This document shows positions 15,932-25,746 of a stretch of DNA of 64,000 nt, piece after piece. Each line of letters starts with the position of its first letter. The first letter of the stretch is position 1. The stretch is from DASQZK01 sp963763215 (lineage in GTDB: Bacteria > Bacteroidota > Bacteroidia > Bacteroidales > GCA-2748055): the NCBI GenBank assembly GCA_963763215.1, contig CAVXNX010000006.1, positions 1 through 64,000 on the forward strand. The letters run 5' to 3'. Below the pieces are notes generated by a model that had not been told where the DNA came from, ran no database searches, and saw only the letters and a list, made by a program, of their open reading frames with translations. Made by a program: the position numbers and the translations under genes.

Positions 15932-16189
15932 TTAAACCGCAGTATTTTTAATGGATACCTGCATTTCCCTGAACCCGATAAAACGGTTAATATGCGGACT
16001 TTTCTCTTTTTCCTCCTCCTCAATGCACATATCAATAACTTCCTTAATATTGCTTAATGCCTCGTCAATAGTAGCCCCGTAAGAATGACATCCTTTAAAT
16101 ACGGGATAGCTCACGATAGTGTAATTATCTTCATCCTGCTGGACCAGGATAGGAAGATGTAATGTTTTCGTTTTTTCTTTTTTCATCAT
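15932..16189 (-). CDS. HicB-like protein
   Basis: 85 aa. LPILVQQDEDNYTIVSYPVFKGCHSYGATIDEALSNIKEVIDMCIEE is the HicB partial RNase H-like fold. No HicA partner lies next to it; the downstream neighbours are the DUF4258/DUF2283 pair. It may therefore be an orphan antitoxin. Confidence 0.75.
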   Translation of the reverse strand: MMKKEKTKTLHLPILVQQDEDNYTIVSYPVFKGCHSYGATIDEALSNIKEVIDMCIEEEEKEKSPHINRFIGFREMQVSIKNTAV

Positions 16190-16328
16190 GCAAAGGTATT
16201 TATCAGATTGAAAAAGCTTTGCTGCCTCTGGCTAAACGGATAAAAGTGTCATTGACACAAAAATACAACGTTTTAACGTAATTTCAATTTTCGTTCCAAA
16301 GGACCTTTCCTCGCTGGCTTTGGTGGTT

Positions 16329-16398
16329 ATATCCTTCACTTGAAAACCATACCACTTTAATGCAAGGGTAATACGAATGTTCTGTTTCAATGGTGTCG
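16329..16398. repeat. Second copy of the CCATACCACT repeat
   Basis: Matches 10513-10605 but with one rather than two TTGAAAACCATACCACT units. Confidence 0.5.
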
Positions 16399-17091
16399 AA
16401 TACTGATCCGAAACACGGAACCTTCATTCCACCGGGGCCCTGCTTTTTCATTTCAATGGCCAGTGCGCGCTGGTATATCCCTTACTGGAAACCATTCCCG
16501 GGCCCGCGATGAACCTTCAAGGCAAAACCGATGATTTTGTGGGTGAGTTGTTCATGTTTCATTTCAATTCATCGTCTGAATTAGGATTCTTAGGCCTTTG
16601 TGTTTGAAAATTCTTCGTGGGCTTCCTTTTTTCTTCTTTACTTTCTTTTCAGGGGCAAAAGAAAGTAACAAAGAAACCCTCCGCGATTGCAAACCCATGC
16701 TCGCCCTTGAAACGCACCGGCCCTACTCACCGGCCCGGTCTTGAACGGGTTCACACCAATCGCGGGTGCCCGCACGCTCTGCTAAGATTATTTTGGGAAA
16801 TTCGGGGTTAACTGTTTTACCGGCGTTGGTAGATGACCCGTCACGGTGCTTCCGAATGGTGGGTCGTGACCCGTCACTACGGGTGGCGTTGAACGGAATT
16901 GTTGGAAAACTCCACTTTTCCTTCGTATCCTTGAATCGCACCGGACCCCGGGTTGCACCCGGGGCTAATGTTTGTGAACCCTTCGGGTTGTGAACCTGCG
17001 CATATTCGGAACGATTACCATTTTTTTTGTCATTCGGATGCAAAGTCACTACATATCCATAACTCCATAGCCTTCCTAACTTCCTAATCTC

Positions 17092-17205
17092 TTCACCCCA
17101 TCACCCCATCACCCCCTCACCCCATCACCCCTCACCTCTCACCTCTCACCTCTTCACCCCATCACCCCCCCCCTCACCTCTCACCCCTCACCCCTCACCT
17201 CTCAC
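17092..17205. repeat. Low-complexity CACCCCAT / CACCTCT tandem tract
   Basis: Irregular tandem units of CACCCCAT and CACCTCT just after the end of the efflux operon (downstream on its strand). Confidence 0.8.
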
Positions 17206-17222
17206 CTTAAATTACTTGTCCG

Positions 17223-20200
17223 TCAAACGTGATAGTCATCCGATGCCTTATGTCTCTTCTTAAGTGCTTCCAGTTTCTTCTTACCATAAGCTATCCGGGT
17301 AATCACCACGAAGAGAACGGGTACCATGAAGATCCCGATAAAGGTGGCGGCGAGCATGCCTCCAAAGACGGTCCAGCCGATGGTCTGACGGGCAATGGCC
17401 CCCGCACCCTTTGCGAAAATCAGTGGAGAGATCCCAAAAATAAATGCCAGCGATGTCATCAGGATGGGACGCAGCCTGAGCCTGATCGCCTCCAGGGTGG
17501 CCCGGTTCAGATCCATACCGTGATCGACCCTTTGCTTCCCGAATTCCACGATGAGGATGGCATTTTTTGCTGCCAGGCCGATGAGGGTGACCAGCCCGAC
17601 CTGGGCATAGACATTGTCCGACAGGCTGGGTACCAGGCTCAGGGCCAGGATGGCGCCAAAAGCACCCAGGGGCACCGCGAGAAGGACCGAGAAAGGAACC
17701 GACCAGCTCTCATAAAGGGCGGTCAGGAAGAGGAAGACGAACAGAAGGGAAATGGAAAAGATCAGCACCGACTTCGACCCGGCCTCGATTTCCTCGCGGC
17801 TCAGCCCCGAAAATTCGTATCCGTAACCGGCAGGCAACACGCTGGCGGCTGTTTGCCGCAAGGCATCGATGGCCTGGCCACTACTGTATCCCGGGGCCGC
17901 ATCACCGTCGAATTCGGCCGACCGGTACAGGTTGAAATGCGATATGTTCGGGGCGCTCTCAATGACCTTGTAACTGATCAGTGTGCTGAGGGGCATCATA
18001 TCACCCTGCCTGTTGCGGACATAATACCTGCCAAGTTCAGAGACGGCATCCCGGTACGTGGTGTCTGCCTGGGCCACAACCCTGAAATTCCGCCCATAAA
18101 GCGTAAAATCGTTGATATAGTAACTTCCCAGGAAGGTCTGAAGGGTATTGAAAACATCGGTCAGGCTGACTCCCGCTTTCTTACACTTCTCCCTGTCGAC
18201 CGATATTTTGTATCCCGGCGTACTGGCGGTGAAAAACGTGAAGGCGCTTCCAATCTCGGGCCGCTGGTTGGCGGCCCGCATGAAATCGTTGACGACCTGC
18301 TGGAAGCCCTGGATATCATCGGTGCTTTCCTGCTCCTGCAGGATGAAGGTGAACCCTCCCGTGCTTCCCAGTCCGGGTATGGAAGGAGGGGCGATGACCA
18401 GGATATGGGCTCCCTGGATGCCGGCAAACCGCCTGTTCAGATCACCGATGATCGCCTGGAGCTGCTCGTTCTTTGATTTTCGCTCATCCCACGGTTTAAG
18501 CTGGGTGAAGATGGTCCCGTTATTCGACTTGGTGGTGAAGGAAATGACATTGAGTCCCGCAATACCGGCAAAATGACCGATGGAAGGTGTCTGCTGCAGA
18601 GTGTCCATGATCTGGTGAAGAACTTCCACCGTCCGGGTGGTCGACGCGGCCTCAGGCAGTTCGAACGTCACGAAAAGCCTCCCGTTATCTTCAGTGGGAA
18701 TAAAACCGGTCGGTTTATTGGTGAAAAGCAGGAAGGTGGCCACAAAGACCATGATGAGCAGGATGACAATATAGCGGGAATACCTGATCGCTTTCTTCAC
18801 ACTGGAAGAATATGTATTGAGGCTGCGGTCGAAAATGCGGTTAAACCAGGCAAAAAAGCGGTTTGTCCTGCGCCCGGGTTTGACTTCTTTTTTCGGCACC
18901 AGCATCAGCGAACAGAGCGCCGGGGTAAGGCTCAGGGCCACGAAAGCGGAGATAAGCACCGAAATGGCAATGGTGATCGCGAACTGCTGGTAAAGTTTCC
19001 CCACGATCCCGGGAATGAAACCGACCGGGACAAACACCGAAGCCAGGATCAGGGCGATGGCCACCACCGGCCCGGAGATATCCTGCATGGCCGCATAAGC
19101 GGCATCCCTGGGTTTGAGATGCCGGTCGTCGATGTAATGCTGAACGGCCTCCACGACAATGATGGCATCATCCACCACGATCCCGATGGCCAGAACCAGT
19201 CCGAAAAGCGTCAGCGTATTGACCGTGAAACCCAGTGGGGCAAAGAAGATGAAGGTCCCGATGATGGAGACCGGGATAGCCAGGATCGGAATGAGGGTCG
19301 CCCTCCAGCTCTGCAGGAAGATGTAGACCACCAGGGCGACGAGCAAAAGGGCGATCAGCAGGGTCCGGACGACTTCATCGATGGAGACCTTGACCACGGA
19401 AACCGTCTCGAAGGGAACGATATAGTTGAGGTCGACGGGAAAGGACCTTTTGAGTTTTTTCATCTGGGTGTAGATCCCGTCGGCGGTTTCCATGGCATTG
19501 CTGCCCGGTGACTGGAAGATCAGAAGGAAGGAGGCCTCCTGGCCGTCGACGAATGAATCGCCCGAATAGTTGAATTTACCCAGTTCCACCCTGGCCACAT
19601 CCCGGAGATAGACCAGCGAACCGTCTTCGGGAAGTGTTTTGACAATGATATTGCCGAATTCCTTCTCGGAGTTCAGCCGGCCTTCCACGAAAGCCGTGTA
19701 CTCGAAAGCCTGGTCGGCAGGCTGGGGTGGAGCGCCGACGATCCCCGCCGCGACCTGGACATTCTGTTCCCTCACGGCCTGGATAACGTCGGCGGGAGTC
19801 ATCCCCAGGGCAGCCAGCTTATCGGGATTGAGCCAGATGCGCATGGCGAAATCTTCAGCATGCGTGAACACTTCACCCACCCCCTTGACACGCAACAGGG
19901 CATCACGGATAAAAATATTGGTGTAATTGTCGATGAACTTGCGTACCATGCGTATGGTGGGGAGAAAAAATGGCAATCACCATCATGATCCCGGGTGTCC
20001 GCTTTCTCACGGTGACCCCAAGGTTTTTCACCTCGTCGGGAAGCCTGGGAAGGGCGGTGTTGACGCGGTTCTGCACGTCCAGCGCAGCGATATCGATATC
20101 CGTTCCGATATCGAAGGTGATGTTCATCCCCATGCTTCCGCTGTTGGTGCTGCTCGACTCCATATACGACATGCCGGGAACGCCATTGACCGCCGACTCG

Positions 20201-20397
20201 ATGGGGGTGGCCACGGTCTGCTCAACGGTCTGGGCATCGGCGCCAATATACTGGGCGGAAACCTGGACCACCGGCGGAGTGATGTCGGGATATTGACTCA
20301 CGGGAAGGCTGGCCACCGAGATGATCCCCAGGATGATCAGGATCAGGGAGACGACAATCGCCGTATTGGGTCGTTTGATGAAGGTGTTCGCAATCAT
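17223..20397 (-). CDS. RND efflux transporter, AcrB/HAE1 type (one frameshift)
   Basis: Inner-membrane proton antiporter subunit of a tripartite drug pump. The N-terminal piece (from 20397) starts MIANTFIKRPNTAIVVSLILII and includes SLPVSQYPDITPP and QNRVNTALPRLP. The rest (ending at 17223) has the TM4 DD pair in VLAIGIVVDDAIIVVEAV and a second repeat half with GLAAKNAILIVEF. Dropping one base near 19942 joins the two as HGTKFIDNYTNIF and gives about 1058 aa, the normal length. The frameshift is a single extra base, so it may be a consensus error. Last gene of a TolC-MFP-RND operon. Confidence 0.9.
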
Positions 20398-20409
20398 GGT
20401 GAGATGGGT

Positions 20410-21555
20410 TTAATCCTTTTTGCCTGTTTCCGCTCCCTCTGTGGCTCCCCCGGGAGACGTCAGCTTCACCGTCGAACCGTCCCGGATTTTCCTCAGTCCT
20501 TCGGCAACAATGGTGTCGCCCGGCTGAACACCCGAACGAACCACGATGAATTCGCCCATGTGCAGTCCTGGTTCGATCCGCGTTTGCTTCACCGTCCTCC
20601 CGTGAACCTGGTAGACGAAATATTCGCTCATCTGTTCGGTTACCGCTTTGAACGGGATGACAACCTGCTTCCCGGATTCCCGATTCAGAACCCTGACCCG
20701 GGTATCCATTCCCGCTTTAAGCTTTCCGGAATCATTGGGAAAAATCACCCTGATCCGGATCGTCCCCGTCTGTGGGTCCACGGCACGGTCAATGACGCTC
20801 AGCCTGCCTTTGTGCGGGTAAGCAGAACCGTCGGAGAGAACCAGCCGGAACGTGCTGTCGGCCTTCCCCGTCTTTTTCTGTTCGAGTTCCCTGAAATAGG
20901 GAAGCTCCCGCGAGTCGACAGTGAAGTCCACTCCGGCAGGGTCGGTCGTTGAAATGGTATTCAGCAGCGTCTGGCCGGAAACGACATAGGCTCCGGGCTT
21001 CACCAGGGAAAAACCGATGGTTCCGCTGAAAGGAGCCCGGATGACCGAATAATTCAGATCGGTTTGTGCCCGCTGCAACTCGGCTTTCGCCGCTTTTACC
21101 TGTGTCTTTGAATTGTTCAGGCTCGTCTCCGCATCTTGGAGCGTCTGCGCGGCAATGGCATTCTGCTGACTGAGTATGGTATAGCGTTCCTCATCCCGTT
21201 GCGCTTTCTGAAGATTGGCTTCGGCGATAGCAACGCTTGCACTGGCCTGCTCGTAGGCTGCCTGGTATTTGCTCCGGTCAATCTCATAGAGCTTGCTGCC
21301 TTTCTCCACTCGAGTCCCTTCCTTGAAATAGATCCCCGTAACATACCCGCTCACCTCACTGCGCAATTCAACTTCTTCGAGGGGCTTTACCGTGGCAGGA
21401 TAGGCATCGTAATAGGCGATCTCTTTTTCCTTGACGAAGTAAGGGGTGACAGCGACCGGGTTTTGGCCGCGGGACTGTCCGGCTTTCTCCTTCCGATGAC
21501 AGGAAACGAGAACCAGGAAGAGGACCGGTATCAGGAAAGCTGTATCGACTGACAA
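20410..21555 (-). CDS. RND periplasmic adaptor (membrane fusion protein)
   Basis: 381 aa. Lipoprotein-type N-terminus (FLIPVLFLVLVSC, Cys 19). Barrel-sandwich halves LRSEVSGYVTGIYFKEGTRV and VIRAPFSGTIGFSLVKPGAYV flank a coiled coil (about residues 95-165). A beta-barrel and membrane-proximal domain follow. It links the RND pump to the TolC-like channel. Twelve bp upstream of the pump gene and 24 bp after the channel gene. Confidence 0.92.
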   Translation of the reverse strand: MSVDTAFLIPVLFLVLVSCHRKEKAGQSRGQNPVAVTPYFVKEKEIAYYDAYPATVKPLEEVELRSEVSGYVTGIYFKEGTRVEKGSKLYEIDRSKYQAAYEQASASVAIAEANLQKAQRDEERYTILSQQNAIAAQTLQDAETSLNNSKTQVKAAKAELQRAQTDLNYSVIRAPFSGTIGFSLVKPGAYVVSGQTLLNTISTTDPAGVDFTVDSRELPYFRELEQKKTGKADSTFRLVLSDGSAYPHKGRLSVIDRAVDPQTGTIRIRVIFPNDSGKLKAGMDTRVRVLNRESGKQVVIPFKAVTEQMSEYFVYQVHGRTVKQTRIEPGLHMGEFIVVRSGVQPGDTIVAEGLRKIRDGSTVKLTSPGGATEGAETGKKD

Positions 21556-21579
21556 GGGATGTGTTCATCGTATGTCTGG

Positions 21580-22980
21580 TTAATAATTTACTGAAATTCT
21601 TCCCATCGAGCGTTCAACATCCACCTTGGCCGACAGCACCATGACCAGGGCATTGATATTGTTGATTTCAGCCGTTCGCAGATCGGTTTCCGAAACAATG
21701 ACCTCGAGGTAAGTTTTTATGCCCTGGTCGTACTGGGATTTTACGGTCTGATAAACTTCGGAGGCAATTTTGACGTTTTTGGCAGTCGTTTCATAGGTTG
21801 CCAGGTAGCTTTTATAGGATGCCATCGCCCTGGCATATTCCACGTTGAACTGGTCGCGCAGGTTGATCGTGTCGAGGGCCATGCGCTCATATTTCAGATT
21901 GGCTTTCTTCAGATTTTCCATCCTTCGTGCGCCTTGAAACAGGGGGAAGTCGAGAGACAGGCCAACCAGGGAGTTCGGAAAAGCCCGGTTATAGAGGTCA
22001 CTGAAATTGTCGCTGTGATAGGCGAGGTTGTAATTGGCGAAAGCCGACAGGGAAGGCAGGAAGCCAAGCCGGTAATAATCGACCATGGACTTCTGCAGCT
22101 GAAGATTGGTTTTCAGAAGCTGGTATTCGATCCTTTCGGTGTAGCCGGGCCCAAGGGGTGGGTTCAGTACGATTTCCTTCTCCATAGACGAAAAGTCGGT
22201 GTTCAGGACCAGCGGCTTGTCGTCCGGGTAAGCAATGAGTTTCTTCAGGTTCGTGAGGTTGGCATTAAGGGTTTCCCCGGCATTGATCAGCTGGGCTTTC
22301 GCATTGTTAAGTGAGATGGTGGCGCGTTTGTAATCGATATTGTCGCTGGCTCCCGCTTCATACCTGGCATAGGCATCGCGGACATTTTTGGTGATCCGCT
22401 GGATGTCTTCCCGGATGATGTCGACCTGCTGGCTTGAACCGAGGACACTGTAGTAGGCTTTGCTGATCTCTGCCACCAGGCCGATGAGAGCATCCCGGGT
22501 ATTCTGGCTGGCCTGTTGACGGTAATAACCCGATGTTCTGGCTGCCAGGTATACATTGGAGTTGAAAAGGATCTGGTTGGCGGAGAACGTAATGGTGGAA
22601 TTATTTTTTACTCCCGTGGAGATCTCCGTTTTCGGCCCTGTCGGATCGGAGAAATTTGGCAGGAAAATCACCGGCTGTTTCAGATAGTACTGATAGTCGG
22701 CACTGGAAGTGACCTGGGGAAGCCAGTCTGAAAAGGCGATACGGATGTCCTGCCGTGAGATCTGTTCATCCAGCTTTAACTGTTGAACGAGGGGCTGGTG
22801 TTTCATGGCGTAGGACAGGCAATCCTCCAGGCTCGCGCTGTCGGGCAGTATGTCTCCCGACTCCTGCGAAAAAGCGGTGAACGCGGTCAGTGCCAAAAGC
22901 AGGAAAATGCCGTGGTAGCCGGCGCCAAAAGGCAACTTTAAGCGGATTTCGGGTTGTGGCGGAAAAAAGCCCGGAGACAA
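21580..22980 (-). CDS. TolC-like outer-membrane efflux protein
   Basis: About 440 aa after a signal peptide (HGIFLLLALTAFTAFSQ). Two OEP repeats with long helices, e.g. SLEDCLSYAMKHQPLVQQLKL and NVKIASEVYQTVKSQYDQG. The start is uncertain: the frame opens at TTG 22980. An ATG about 20 codons further up lies in another frame (MSVMRKYFFLPCL), so a small indel near the start is possible. First gene of the efflux operon. Confidence 0.88.
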   Translation of the reverse strand: MSPGFFPPQPEIRLKLPFGAGYHGIFLLLALTAFTAFSQESGDILPDSASLEDCLSYAMKHQPLVQQLKLDEQISRQDIRIAFSDWLPQVTSSADYQYYLKQPVIFLPNFSDPTGPKTEISTGVKNNSTITFSANQILFNSNVYLAARTSGYYRQQASQNTRDALIGLVAEISKAYYSVLGSSQQVDIIREDIQRITKNVRDAYARYEAGASDNIDYKRATISLNNAKAQLINAGETLNANLTNLKKLIAYPDDKPLVLNTDFSSMEKEIVLNPPLGPGYTERIEYQLLKTNLQLQKSMVDYYRLGFLPSLSAFANYNLAYHSDNFSDLYNRAFPNSLVGLSLDFPLFQGARRMENLKKANLKYERMALDTINLRDQFNVEYARAMASYKSYLATYETTAKNVKIASEVYQTVKSQYDQGIKTYLEVIVSETDLRTAEINNINALVMVLSAKVDVERSMGRISVNY

Positions 22981-23113
22981 GGGAGAAAGAAATATTTTCG
23001 CATGACACTCATAGATAGAATCGGGTCAGATTTCCGATGATGCTTTTAATCAAGTAAAACAAGCTGACCGGGGATTGGTTTAATGGGGCGGAAGATTAAT
23101 AAAATGTGAGTCA

Positions 23114-23710
23114 TCATGCTGTATCCGTTGCTTTCAGATACGTATCCCTGACGGCAGGCCATTCGTCTTTCAGAACACTGTAATAAATGGTGTCGCGGCG
23201 ACGCTGATTTGTCATCAGTGTATGACTTCTCAGTATGCCTTCCTCCTTCATCCCTGCCCGTTCCAGACCTTTGCGGGCCGGGATGTTCAGCACATCCGTC
23301 TTGCTTTCCACCCGATCAAGGCCGAGATCCTCAAAGCCGTATTTCATCATCAGGTATTTCATGTCCCGGTTCAGCCCTTTTCCCTGGAATTCAAGGCCCA
23401 GCCATGTCCAGCCGATTTCGACCCTGCCGTCGCGAGAGGAGAAATTGCCGAAACTGGTCGATCCGGCAATCCGGTCACTCTTCAGGTCGATCACCGTGAA
23501 AGCGAGCCGTTTGCCTTCGGCTGTTTCCCTGACCGCTGCGGAAATCCATTTGTGAAGGAACAGGGGATCCGATAGGTCATCAGTGAACCAGACCCACATC
23601 GACGGGGTCCCCGTGATCGTCCGGAACGTATCGAAATCGTTCATGAACATGGGCCGCAACAGAACATGACTGTTGTGAAGGGTTATGATGGAACTGAACG
23701 TGGTTTTCAT
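23114..23710 (-). CDS. GNAT-family N-acetyltransferase
   Basis: 198 aa. It reads LRPMFMNDFDTF at the N-terminus, then IAGSTSFGNFSSRDGRVEIGWTW, the acetyl-CoA-binding LGLEFQGKGLNRDMKYLMM, and RVESKTDVLNIPARKGLERAGM. This matches the RimJ/RimL-like Acetyltransf_3 type that acetylates protein N-termini or small amines. The substrate cannot be told. A monocistronic gene. Confidence 0.88.
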   Translation of the reverse strand: MKTTFSSIITLHNSHVLLRPMFMNDFDTFRTITGTPSMWVWFTDDLSDPLFLHKWISAAVRETAEGKRLAFTVIDLKSDRIAGSTSFGNFSSRDGRVEIGWTWLGLEFQGKGLNRDMKYLMMKYGFEDLGLDRVESKTDVLNIPARKGLERAGMKEEGILRSHTLMTNQRRRDTIYYSVLKDEWPAVRDTYLKATDTA

Positions 23711-24074
23711 GATTGACGATAAGGGGTTCAGTTAATGGAAACAATCGTCAGTGTCAATCGGTTCACCGGCGGAACCCACGATAATGATCAGGGATGCGTT
23801 CTTGCAGTGATGAAGAGAATTTATTAAATTTATAAGAATGACCGGGACCGGGAATGTCCCGGAAATGCGGATGACGGTCCGAAAGGCCTTGAAGATGGGA
23901 GGTTTCCTTTCAAAAGGGAAATGTGACAATCTGTCGTTTGAAGGGATCTGACCAGCGTTGGCACAGGCTTTGAAATGCCGCTTCCGGAAAAGGATACAAC
24001 TTTTTCACCGTCAGTGTTGTCTTTTCACAGAGCGTGATGCAACCTGTTATGACGACCCCAAAAGATCTGCGCAC
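23711..24074. other. Intergenic stretch, no gene seen
   Basis: About 360 bp between divergent genes. A CCGGGAATGTCCCGG hairpin lies near 23848. I see no other structure. Confidence 0.5.
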
Positions 24075-24090
24075 ATGAAAAACTACATCC

Positions 24091-25011
24091 ATGAGTTCAT
24101 TTCCGGCCGTGAATGGGAGTTCCCTTCCATGGGGACGATCTTTGGAGAATACACGCCTCTTCGGCAGGAATTATCTGCCCACTCTCTCGACCAACGACAA
24201 GGATGGCTTGAAAGATAAGGTGGCGGTGATCACCGGGGCATCTTCCGGCATTGGGAAAGCGATCGCCATGGAACTGGCTCACCGGGGTGCGAAGGTGGTT
24301 CTTGCCGCCAGGACGCAGAAAAAGCTCGAAGGGATTTCAGCCCTGATCCGGAAGAGTGGGGGCGTGGCGCTTCCTGTCCCAACGGACGTGTCCGACGATG
24401 AACAATGCAAAAAATTGATCGATCAGACATTGCGCTCATTTGGCGCCCTGGATATCCTCGTCAACAATGCCGGGATCTCCATGCGGGCCAACTTCACGGA
24501 CGTGGACCTGAGGGTCCTGGAAAAACTGATGAACACCAATTTCTGGGGCTCGGTGTATTGCACCAAATTCGCCCTTCCCCATCTCCTGGAAAAAGGGGGC
24601 ACTATTGTGGGTATTTCTTCGATATGCGGGATCACCCCCCTGCCGGGCAGATCGGGTTATGTTGCTTCCAAGCATGCCCTGGACGGATTTCTGGAGACCA
24701 TCCGGGTGGAAAACATGGTCAGGGGCCTGCATGTTCTGCTGGTGCACCCGGGCTTTACCAGCTCGAATATCAGGCAGCTCGCCCTCGACAGGGACGGGAT
24801 GCCGCAGATCCATACCCCGAAGAACGAGGGAAAACTGATGTCTGCTGAGCGGGTGGCTGAAGAAGTGGCCGAAGGCATCATCCACAGGAAAAAGGAGATC
24901 ACCCTCACCACGGAGGGCAGAATGATCACCTGGCTCTACAGGCATGTGCCGATGGTGGCCGAGCGCATTATTTACCGGGAGATGAAACAGGAAAAGGGGG
25001 CTCCCTTCTGA
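24091..25011 (+). CDS. Short-chain dehydrogenase/reductase (SDR)
   Basis: The NAD(P)-binding TGASSGIGKA, NNAGISMR, the catalytic ISSIC Ser and YVASK Tyr/Lys are all in place, so it is a classical SDR oxidoreductase of unknown substrate. The GTG- or ATG-type start at 24091 gives a 44-aa extension with no known homology. A TTG at 24208 (LKDKVAVITGASSG) would give the usual 268 aa. An overlapping frame starting at 24075 (MKNYIHEFISGREWEF) suggests the extension may be a frame artefact. Confidence 0.85.
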   Translation: MSSFPAVNGSSLPWGRSLENTRLFGRNYLPTLSTNDKDGLKDKVAVITGASSGIGKAIAMELAHRGAKVVLAARTQKKLEGISALIRKSGGVALPVPTDVSDDEQCKKLIDQTLRSFGALDILVNNAGISMRANFTDVDLRVLEKLMNTNFWGSVYCTKFALPHLLEKGGTIVGISSICGITPLPGRSGYVASKHALDGFLETIRVENMVRGLHVLLVHPGFTSSNIRQLALDRDGMPQIHTPKNEGKLMSAERVAEEVAEGIIHRKKEITLTTEGRMITWLYRHVPMVAERIIYREMKQEKGAPF

Positions 25012-25066
25012 AAAAATACCCCATTTCCGACGATGGCTTTACCTGAATAACACAATACACAACACG

Positions 25067-25373
25067 ATGAAAGGTCATTTCGATTCGATAATTGGTTCCG
25101 ATGTTCCCGTTCTGGTCGACTTTTACGCCGACTGGTGTCAGCCCTGCAAAGTTCAGTCGCCAATGGTTGCAGAAGTTGCCCGTAAACTGAACGGGAAGGT
25201 GCGCGTCATTAAGATCGACGTGGATAAAAACCCGCAGGTGTCCCAGCGTTACCTGGTGCAAAGTATACCCGACCCTGATGCTCTTCCGTAAAAATAACGT
25301 TCTCTGGCGTAAGGCGGGGGTGACATCGGGCGAGGAACTGATCCGTGTCATTTCCGCCTATAGTCCCATGTAA
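25067..25373 (+). CDS. Thioredoxin-like protein (frameshift; WCQPC active site)
   Basis: MKGHFDSIIGSDVPVLVDFYADWCQPCK has the thioredoxin fold with active site Cys-Gln-Pro-Cys instead of Cys-Gly-Pro-Cys. The frame stops at 25291 because of one extra C near 25268. Without it, the sequence continues SIPTLMLFRKNNVLWRKAG (with the expected cis-Pro) to MSAYSPM-like end at 25373, about 101 aa. It converges on the next gene with a 16-bp overlap. Confidence 0.85.
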
Positions 25374-25732
25374 CGGATGAGGGCTTCCTGGATCTCCCTG
25401 GTTTCGTCGGAGTTGGCATTGTAGCTGATGATCACAAATCCACAGGCAAGATCAGAGAATTTCCAGTCGCGAATGAGGACCGTCTTCTCCGACCGATAGA
25501 TGGCCGTGAAATGTTCGTTAACAGGAATGCCGGCCAACTTGCAGATGACGACCGCTTTTCTCACCGCCTTATCCAGATCGAAATCCGGCGTCCGTACCAA
25601 CCGTGACAGAAGCTCACTCGCGTAATACCTGTATCTCAGGGCATTCACCCTCTCCGCGAAATCCTTCAGGTAAGGGTTGGTGCGCTCGTAAGAGGAATAA
25701 AAGGTGACCGATGTGGACATCTGATCTTTCAT
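25358..25732 (-). CDS. Conserved hypothetical protein
   Basis: 124 aa, from MKDQMSTSVTFYSSYERTNPYL (a start at MSTS is as likely). No domain recognised. Helical centre (NALRYRYYASELLSRLVRTPD) and DLDKAVRKAVVICKLAGIPVNEHF. It lies 14 bp downstream of the DnaJ-like gene on the same strand, so probably the same operon. Confidence 0.65.
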   Translation of the reverse strand: MKDQMSTSVTFYSSYERTNPYLKDFAERVNALRYRYYASELLSRLVRTPDFDLDKAVRKAVVICKLAGIPVNEHFTAIYRSEKTVLIRDWKFSDLACGFVIISYNANSDETREIQEALIRYMGL

Positions 25733-25746
25733 TTTTTGTATTTCTT

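Larger units (their letters stand above)
16190..17222. other. Gene-free, repeat-rich stretch
   Basis: About 1 kb without a believable gene. It contains the second copy of the CCATACCACT repeat (16329-16398), a hairpin CCCCGGGT/ACCCGGGG (16946-16964), GACCCGTCAC repeated near 16837 and 16869, and a low-complexity CACCCCAT/CACCTCT tandem tract (17092-17205). Open frames at 16617-17049 are shadows of this repetitive DNA. Confidence 0.6.

Noticed and set aside
16617..17049. Overlapping frames on both strands in the repeat-rich stretch
   Set aside because: They follow hairpins and repeats, have no domain pattern and overlap each other.
17092..17205. CRISPR-like array
   Set aside because: Units are 7-8 bp, irregular and without spacers.
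17229..18476. Long plus-strand frame (415 codons) opposite the RND gene
   Set aside because: Shadow of the RND coding strand; composition (Gly/Asp/Arg/Gln-rich) is typical of antisense frames in GC-rich genes.
18573..20952. Further long plus-strand frames opposite the efflux operon
   Set aside because: Antisense shadows; the minus strand encodes recognisable RND and adaptor proteins.
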